A stretch of DNA of 13,690 nucleotides from Auxenochlorella pyrenoidosa (Eukaryota; Chlorophyta; Trebouxiophyceae; Chlorellales; Chlorellaceae). Position numbers and translations under genes: made by a program. Position 1 is the first letter of the stretch; each line of letters opens with the position of its first letter. The notes under the pieces were generated by a model, which was not told where the DNA came from, searched no databases, and worked only from the letters and a program-made list of their open reading frames with translations. The DNA lies in NCBI GenBank assembly GCA_001430745.1, contig KQ482042.1:1996490-2010179 (forward strand). Reading direction: 5' to 3'. This document shows, one piece after another, positions 8,784-13,690 of this stretch.

Positions 8784-10676
8784 ATGGATGAAGCACTGGC
8801 AGATGTTGCCGCTGCAGCTTTAGAAAGGTTGCGCAGCCGCAGTAGCAGCGCTGCAATGTGCACACAGGCAGCCGCTGTGCTGGCCAGACTGAGTGCGAAC
8901 GCACAAGCTTGCAGCGGCATTGCAGCTGCAGGGGGCATTCCAACCCTGGTGTGCTGCCTACAGGACAGCACCGCTGGACAGCAGGAGCTGTCAGCAGAAG
9001 GCGTGTGCTACGTGACATTCACCCTGGGCAACCTGAGCTGCGAGGGCCCCGCCTACCAGGCACAAGTGGCGGCAGCAGGTGGCATTGAGGCGTTGCTGGA
9101 CTGCCTCAGCCACCACAGCAGCGAGACAGACAGGCAGAAGCTGCCGGGGCACTGGCTGCATCAGTATCGGGCCACAAGGCGAATCAGGCAGCCGCCACAG
9201 CCGGGGGTGCCATGCCCCTGCTGGTGCAGCGCCTGGGCAGCAGCAGCGAGGATCTGACGGCGGCGGCAGCTGACGCGCTGTGGGCTCTGTGCAATGAAAA
9301 CCCCAACACCGGGGAGGCCGCCGCCGAGGCTGGCGCCATCCCACCTCTGGTGGATCTGCTGGACATGAGCAGCCCAGACAGAGTGCTGCGAAGGGTCACT
9401 GGCGCTTTGACCAGCATCACTGCCAGCGGTTGCAGAAGTGTGGCGGCAGCCCTGGTGGCCGGAACTGCCACAAGGCTAATGGACTGCCTGCAGCTCAGCC
9501 AGAATGAGGAAGTGCAAGACATGGCTGCCACCTCGCTGAGCAACCTGGCAAGCACCTTGCCAGAGGGCAGGGCGGCTGTGGCCGCTGCAAGCGGGGCATC
9601 AGTGCTGCTTGAGCGCCTGCGGAGCAGCACCTGCGAGCGTGTGCGCGAAAGGGCAGCCAGCGCTCTGGCAAACCTCATGTGCCACCCGCCCTCAGCAACC
9701 ACGGTGGCTTCGTCTGAAGGCCTGGGCCTGCTGGTCAGGTGCCTTGTCAGCAGCAGCAGCAGCGGCGGCAGGGACAGCGGCGGCAGTGGTCAGTTGGTCC
9801 AAAATCATGCAGCTCTTGCGCTGGGCAACATCTGCCGCATGCTGCCCGAACGCCGCAGTGCAGTCGCGGCTGCGGCTTTGGCAGAGGCTCTCACAGCCTG
9901 CCTGCGCTGCAGCACCAGCAGCGACGCAGCTAAGAAGTATTCGGCGTGGGGGCTTGGCGGCCTTGCTGATGGCAGACCCGAAAATGGCGCAGTCGTGGTG
10001 GCGGCAGGAGGCGTTGCAGCACTGCAGCGTTGCATGTTCGGTGCCAGCGCAGGGGTGCGCGGCGCGGCATCAGTCGCGTTGCATGCTTTGGCGGCATCAC
10101 TCTGTGACCCTGAAACAGCAGGGGCATTCTGGGACGCAGTCGCCAGCGGTGCGGCAGAATCATTTTCAGAGGTCCCCCCAGCACAGGCTGCAGGACATGC
10201 AGCGCCGGGAGGGGAAGGAAGCCTTTCCTCGACCGCGTCCTCCCCAGCGGCAAGTGCCGTGCCAACACAACCAAGTTCGTGTGCAGCGCCAGGCTGCACA
10301 GAAACTCAGGGCCTGCGCCGCTGCGGAGGGTAAGCGGGTCATCGCATCCTAAAAATAGATAATCTCCCTGTGCTCCCGTTGAGCTTGCCTCTTATCTTGT
10401 GCTGTGCACCTTTCAACTGCACTGCTGCAAGTTGTGTCTTCACATGTGGATGCCGTGGCTCCTGCGAGCAGCCTGCGAGTTCCAGCTGCCGTGCCCGCAA
10501 CGCACCTCACGCGCTACTGCCCTCCTCCTCCTGTACCCGGTGTTTGCAGCTGTGGAGTTGTGAGGTACTGCTCGGAAGCCTGCAGGGATTCCCACTGGAA
10601 GGCTCATCGGCCCGAGTGCCGGCGCCTGCGGGCGCAAGCCACCTCTGGCACGGTGACCGCCCAGGAGGCGCCATGA
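8784..10676 (+). CDS. Armadillo-repeat protein with C-terminal MYND zinc finger (apparent frameshift)
   Basis: Exon 8784-10329 plus exon 10550-10676. Allowing for one missing base, the product is about 557 aa. About ten ARM-type repeats of roughly 42 residues fill the first 450 residues, with hallmarks such as AGGIPTLVCCL, AGAIPPLVDLL and AAADALWALCNENP. ARM arrays bind peptides as superhelical scaffolds. After a Ser/Ala-rich linker comes a MYND finger with spacing C-x4-C-x8-C-x2-C-x5-C-x3-C-x7-H-x3-C, completed only by splicing the 220-nt intron. MYND domains bind short proline-rich peptides. ARM-MYND proteins are common in algae, with largely unknown partners. Repeat 3 starts in one frame (8784 frame) and ends in another (9212 frame), with the switch near 9125-9140. 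The ATG at 8784 is in good context (AGCATGG) and opens the first repeat. Confidence 0.8.
9125..9140 (+). other. Apparent -1 frameshift inside ARM repeat 3
   Basis: Upstream the frame reads GGIEALLDCLSHHSSETDRQ; downstream a different frame reads AEAAGALAASVSGHKANQ and then AGGAMPLL. Joined, they make a repeat of normal length (about 43 residues) with the usual AxxAAxAL helix. One base appears to be missing, or two extra, and no GT-AG intron of suitable length fits without deleting conserved repeat residues. The cause may be a sequencing error, a real mutation or recoding. Confidence 0.7.
10330..10549 (+). other. Phase-2 intron splitting the MYND finger
   Basis: The donor GGTAAGCG gives GT at 10330-10331, and the acceptor TGTTTGCAG ends at 10549. 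Splicing joins LRRCG to GCGVVRYC and completes the zinc ligands. If retained, a TAA at 10331-10333 stops translation at once and removes the last five of the eight zinc ligands. It is the only intron I see in the coding part of this gene. Confidence 0.88.
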
Positions 10677-11041
10677 GCCGAGGACAGGGGACAGCTGTCG
10701 GGATGAGCATCTCACATTGTACTAATTCGCATGCATTGAACTAACGTCACTGTCTTGAAGCCCTGTGAATCGGGTATGCGTTTTGTTGGTGAGAGGATGG
10801 ACATGAGGCATCCAGCCTTGTGTTCGGCGGCATGGCCTCCAGCGGAGCTCAGCATTGCATTGCTGCAATGCCTTGGGTGGCCCGAAGCCTCATTTCGATT
10901 TGAGAATCTTGTGCTCATTGCGAGACGGGTGATCGGCAGGGCTAAAGCTCCTCAAAAGCGCTAGGCGGCAAATCGCACTTTCGACTGACGAGCTCGCTCA
11001 ACCCAACCCTGTCAAAGGGGCTGGACACTACGTTCGAACAG
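10677..11041. other. 3' UTR of the ARM-MYND gene and promoter/leader of the next gene
   Basis: This stretch is lower in GC than the genes beside it. An open frame at 10755-10964 (69 codons) shows no family features and no link to either neighbour, so I do not call it a gene. The segment just before 11041 ends AACAG, forming a strong donor with the following GTAAGG, so about 10960-11041 may be the first, non-coding exon of the next gene. No TGTAA signal was found. Confidence 0.45.
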
Positions 11042-11182
11042 GTAAGGAAAAGTGGAAACTGCCGAAAGCCAGCTTGCATGTTCTGCGCTGGCCTTGCCGC
11101 CACTGCCGCCACCGCCCCTGCTACCGGGCTATGCTGACCGGCATCCCACCCTCGTACCTTTGTCCCCAAGCACAGCCCCCAG
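11042..11182 (+). other. Probable 5' UTR intron of the G-patch gene
   Basis: AACAG|GTAAGG at 11042 is a near-perfect donor. CCCCCAG ending at 11182 is a fair acceptor, and the start codon follows two bases later. The 141-nt size fits the other introns. Splicing would also remove the upstream ATG at 11131, which lies in frame with the CDS. Confidence 0.5.
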
Positions 11183-11184
11183 GG

Positions 11185-13454
11185 ATGGCAGCCGAGCTGG
11201 AGGCGGAGCTGCAAGCGCAGCTGGCGGAGCAGCAGGAGGCGCTGGAGGGCGTGCACCAGCTGCTGGCAGCTGACCCGGGCTCAGCGGAGATGGCAGAGCT
11301 CCTGGCAGAGCTGCAGGCGGGCATCGCGGAGACAGAGAGCGCGCTGCTGGGCCTGAAGCGGCAGCGCCTGCTGGCAGAGCTGGACGCCATGCACGGCGGC
11401 GCACCCGACGAGCAGCCACAGCAGCAGGAGCAGCAGCAGCAAGGGTGGCTGCCAGATCAGCACGGAGGGCAGCAGCAGGCAGAGGGAGGCGGGGGGCAGC
11501 CTGGCAACGGCCTGCAGCCAGGCGGCATGTGTGTGTTTCGGCACATGGATGGGCGCTGGTACCACGCCGCCGTGGAGGGCGGCAGCGGCGGCACCCTGCA
11601 GCTGCGCTTTGCCCGCCCCACCCGGTGAGCTGCTCAGGCCTAAGTGCACTGACTCCTGGCAGGCCTGAGCGAGGCAGAGCAGCAGCAGCAGCAAGCACAC
11701 GTGGGCAGGGGGTGAACACTGCCTCTGCGGATGCAGGGCACCTGGCCATGGGGGGTGTGGATGCGCGCTGTACGGCTCGCCAGAGCTGGGTGTCGATGCG
11801 CAGGTGTGCCCTGCGGCATGCTGCCCTGCATTGCCCTCACTGGCTTGCCCCTTCACCCGCTCCGCAGGGCTTTTCAGCTGGACCTCCTCTCGCTCCCAGC
11901 AGCCGCCTGCCTCCCCGCACCCTCGAGAAGTCTGCAGCCAGACCCAGGCCTGCTGCACCCGGGGGCGAGAGTGCTGGTGCTGCTCCCGGGGCGGCAGCTG
12001 TGGGAGCCAGCAGAGGTGGCCGACGTGGATGCTGCGGGGCAGCGGGTGGCGGCCATCACCCTGGCAGACCGGCAGAGACGGGTGCTGCCGCTCTCTGCTG
12101 TCGCGCTGTCGGCGCATGCACCAGACCCTTACGGCAGCGACAGCGAGGGGCAGGCGGGCGGCGCACCGGGAGCAGCAGACTCGGGGGATGAGGGCAGCAG
12201 CAGCGGCAGCGGCAGCGGCTCCGACATGGACTTTGCCAGCGAGGAGGAGGGGGAGGGCGGCGGCGGCGGCGAGGAGGACGACGGCAGCGGCTACGGCGGC
12301 GCGCCCTTTGCCCGCGTCTCCCTGGCCCTGGCCGAGGCGGCAGGCCTGCTGCAGCAGCAGGCGTGCGCGGGGCCGCAGAGCGACACCACCCTCTTCTTCA
12401 GCAGCGAGGCCCACAGCCGCGGCATCGGCAGCAAGGTGGGCAGGGCTGCGGGGCGGTGGCGCAGCGCGGGCCTGGCGAGCCGTGTGGCTGGGCGGCACTG
12501 GTCAAGCAGAAGACAGGGAGGCACGGCGTCCCGGGTGCCGACACTGGTGTGCCTGGCTGCTGCCTGGCTGCCCACCCACCCTGCTGCACCCCTGCCCGTC
12601 TGATACTTGCCTGTCGCGCTTTCTTCGTCCGCTGCAGCTCCTTGCAAAGATGGGGTTCAAGGCTGGGCGCGGCCTTGGACGTCTGCAGCAGGGCCTGCAG
12701 CAGGCGCTGGAGGCGGCACCAATGAAGCGCGGCGCCGGGCTTGGGGTGGAGGACGGGGGCGGAGCCAGAGAAGGTGGGGAGGGGCCGGCGGGGTGCAGCG
12801 GGGCCCAGCCGAGGCGCTGTCGAGTCCACGGTGGGCCTTGCAGCAGGTTGCAGCCGACAGACCAGCCTGGAGGTGCACAGGAGAGCATGCCGCAGTCCCG
12901 TGATGGCATCGTGTGGTGCTGCACGCTGCTGGCAGGCGGCTGTGCTCGGGAGCTCTTATCATCAGCCTCTCCTTCCCAGGTGCAGGCAAGAAGAAGCGGC
13001 GCAGCGGCAAGCAGCGGCGGCGGCACAAGGCGGCAGAAGCCCGGGAGGGCGCCAAGGATGCGGCGGCGGCGAAGCAGGCAGAGCTGGAGAAGAAGACCGG
13101 CAGCGTGAGCGGGGGCGTTCCCTGTGCAGCGAGGCGCGTGTGGCAGGTGGCGGGTGTCGCTGCAAGAAACGGGGCCACTACCCAGCCAGCCAGGCATGTT
13201 TGTGCTCGCAAGAGCCGCCGCGCCGGTCGGCTGCCCCGCTCAGCTCCAGGACCTGACCCAGGACCTGCCTGCATCGCTGCAGGTGGGCCTCTTTGCGGTG
13301 CTCAACTCCATTGTTGGCGATGCCAGCCAGGCGCAGGCCGTGAAGCAGGCCAACCTGGGCATCGCCGACAGCGCCAGCGGCGGCACCGCGCGGCAGGCGC
13401 ACCTCTTTGCCGGCGGCAGCGGTGCAGCTGGGCAGGCCAAGGCCACCAAGGCGG
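11185..13454 (+). CDS. ZGPAT: ZGPAT-type G-patch protein lacking the CCCH finger (3' end outside window)
   Basis: Visible exons: 11185-11624, 11868-12435, 12638-12773, 12980-13104 and 13283 to about 13454, all in phase (about 480 aa). ZGPAT is a nuclear G-patch protein; the human protein represses transcription and has splicing links. Seen in order: an N-terminal coiled coil (residues 1-70) matching the start of human ZGPAT; a Gln/Gly-rich linker; a Tudor-like start (GMCVFRHMDGRWYHAAV, about 114-130); a second Tudor-like segment (about 172-220); an acidic Ser/Gly-rich linker; and a G-patch from HSRGIGSKLLAKMGF (about 329) through GRGLGR (human HTRGIGSRLLTKMGY). A Lys/Arg-rich tail and GLFAVLNSIVG follow (human VFDFLNEKL). 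The CCCH finger is missing where the 243-nt intron lies. The final exon should carry a coiled coil and is beyond 13690. The exact start of the last visible exon (13250, 13262 or 13283) and its end are uncertain. Confidence 0.78.
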
Positions 13455-13690
13455 GTGCAGCTTATGGGCACGACTTGTGGGCGCAGCCCCATGCATTGCT
13501 GGGTGCCTGTTGTGCCAGTCCGGGCAACCCCTGCGCATGGCCCCCACTGCCCTTGCATGGTCGCCACTTGGGCCGCTGCGATGCAAACCGTGGAATGGCA
13601 TGGCCTTCATAACTGCATCCCACTGCCAGCATGCCGAGCGCTGCGTTGCCCCCCCCTCACACTCACACCGCCACCACCACCACCCCTTTG
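13455..13690 (+). other. Probable last visible intron of the G-patch gene
   Basis: After the GLFAVLNSIVG exon no family-like sequence continues, although the frame stays open to 13612. The window ends in a C-rich, pyrimidine-dominated run (about 13648-13690) like the 3' part of an intron, so the terminal exon probably begins just outside. Confidence 0.45.

Noticed and set aside
9066..9116. Micro-intron as the cause of the ARM frame change
   Set aside because: Any GT-AG pair here would be only about 13-40 nt and would delete conserved repeat residues (GGIEALLDCL), leaving an abnormal repeat.
10755..10964. Small 69-codon gene
   Set aside because: It has no recognisable motif and sits in a low-GC spacer. 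It is more likely UTR or promoter sequence, although a small unknown protein cannot be excluded.
11281..12498. 405-codon open frame on the - strand
   Set aside because: It lies antisense to the ZGPAT-like exons and crosses one of its introns. It is Leu/Ala/Arg-rich with no domain, as expected from high-GC coding sequence read backwards.
11804..13108. 434-codon open frame on the + strand
   Set aside because: It is out of frame with the G-patch and coiled-coil matches and runs through introns. Its Arg/Ala-rich composition is typical of a GC-rich off-frame.
1..13690. Bacterial operon, phage, CRISPR or mobile element
   Set aside because: The reading frames join only through introns, families are eukaryotic (CFAP45, G-patch, MYND), and I saw no spaced direct repeats, terminal inverted repeats, transposase or integrase features.

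Overview
This window looks like nuclear DNA of a green alga. It is GC-rich and holds four genes in a row on the + strand. Three of them are cut by many short GT-AG introns (roughly 100-250 nt, pyrimidine tract then CAG). A chlorophyte-type TGTAA poly(A) signal follows the first gene. The style suggests a chlorophyte, perhaps a Chlorella-like trebouxiophyte, but the lineage is inference. I built the gene models by hand from splice sites, phase continuity and family patterns; no search was run. Similarity statements about families rest on recall of those families.

Layout: (i) 1-431, possible 3' end of an upstream gene, then the leader of the next gene. (ii) 432-3235, a nine-exon gene for CFAP45/FAP45, a coiled-coil protein inside ciliary doublet microtubules (522 aa, full length). 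(iii) 3538-8172, a fifteen-exon gene for a 728-aa, mostly helical, probably nuclear protein. Its second half resembles the Nse5-like SIMC1/SLF1 family, which regulates the SMC5/6 complex. This tentative call is the most novel item here. (iv) 8784-10676, an armadillo-repeat protein ending in a MYND zinc finger. Its repeat part is a single 1.5-kb exon, unlike its neighbours, and it carries an apparent single-base frameshift in the third repeat. (v) 11185 to the right edge, a ZGPAT-type G-patch protein (coiled coil, Tudor-like segments, acidic linker, G-patch, basic tail) that lacks the CCCH zinc finger expected between its Tudor-like segments; its last exon(s) lie outside the window.

Nothing marks the four genes as one pathway: a cilium part, a likely genome-maintenance factor, an ARM-MYND adaptor and an RNA/chromatin-type G-patch protein. 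They look like an ordinary compact algal gene row. The points most worth checking are the Nse5-like call, the CCCH loss, the ARM frameshift, the MYND-splitting intron with an immediate stop on retention, a GC-AG intron, a frame-deciding tandem acceptor, and a 16-bp perfect palindrome one base before a start codon. I saw no mobile element, CRISPR array, rRNA or tRNA.
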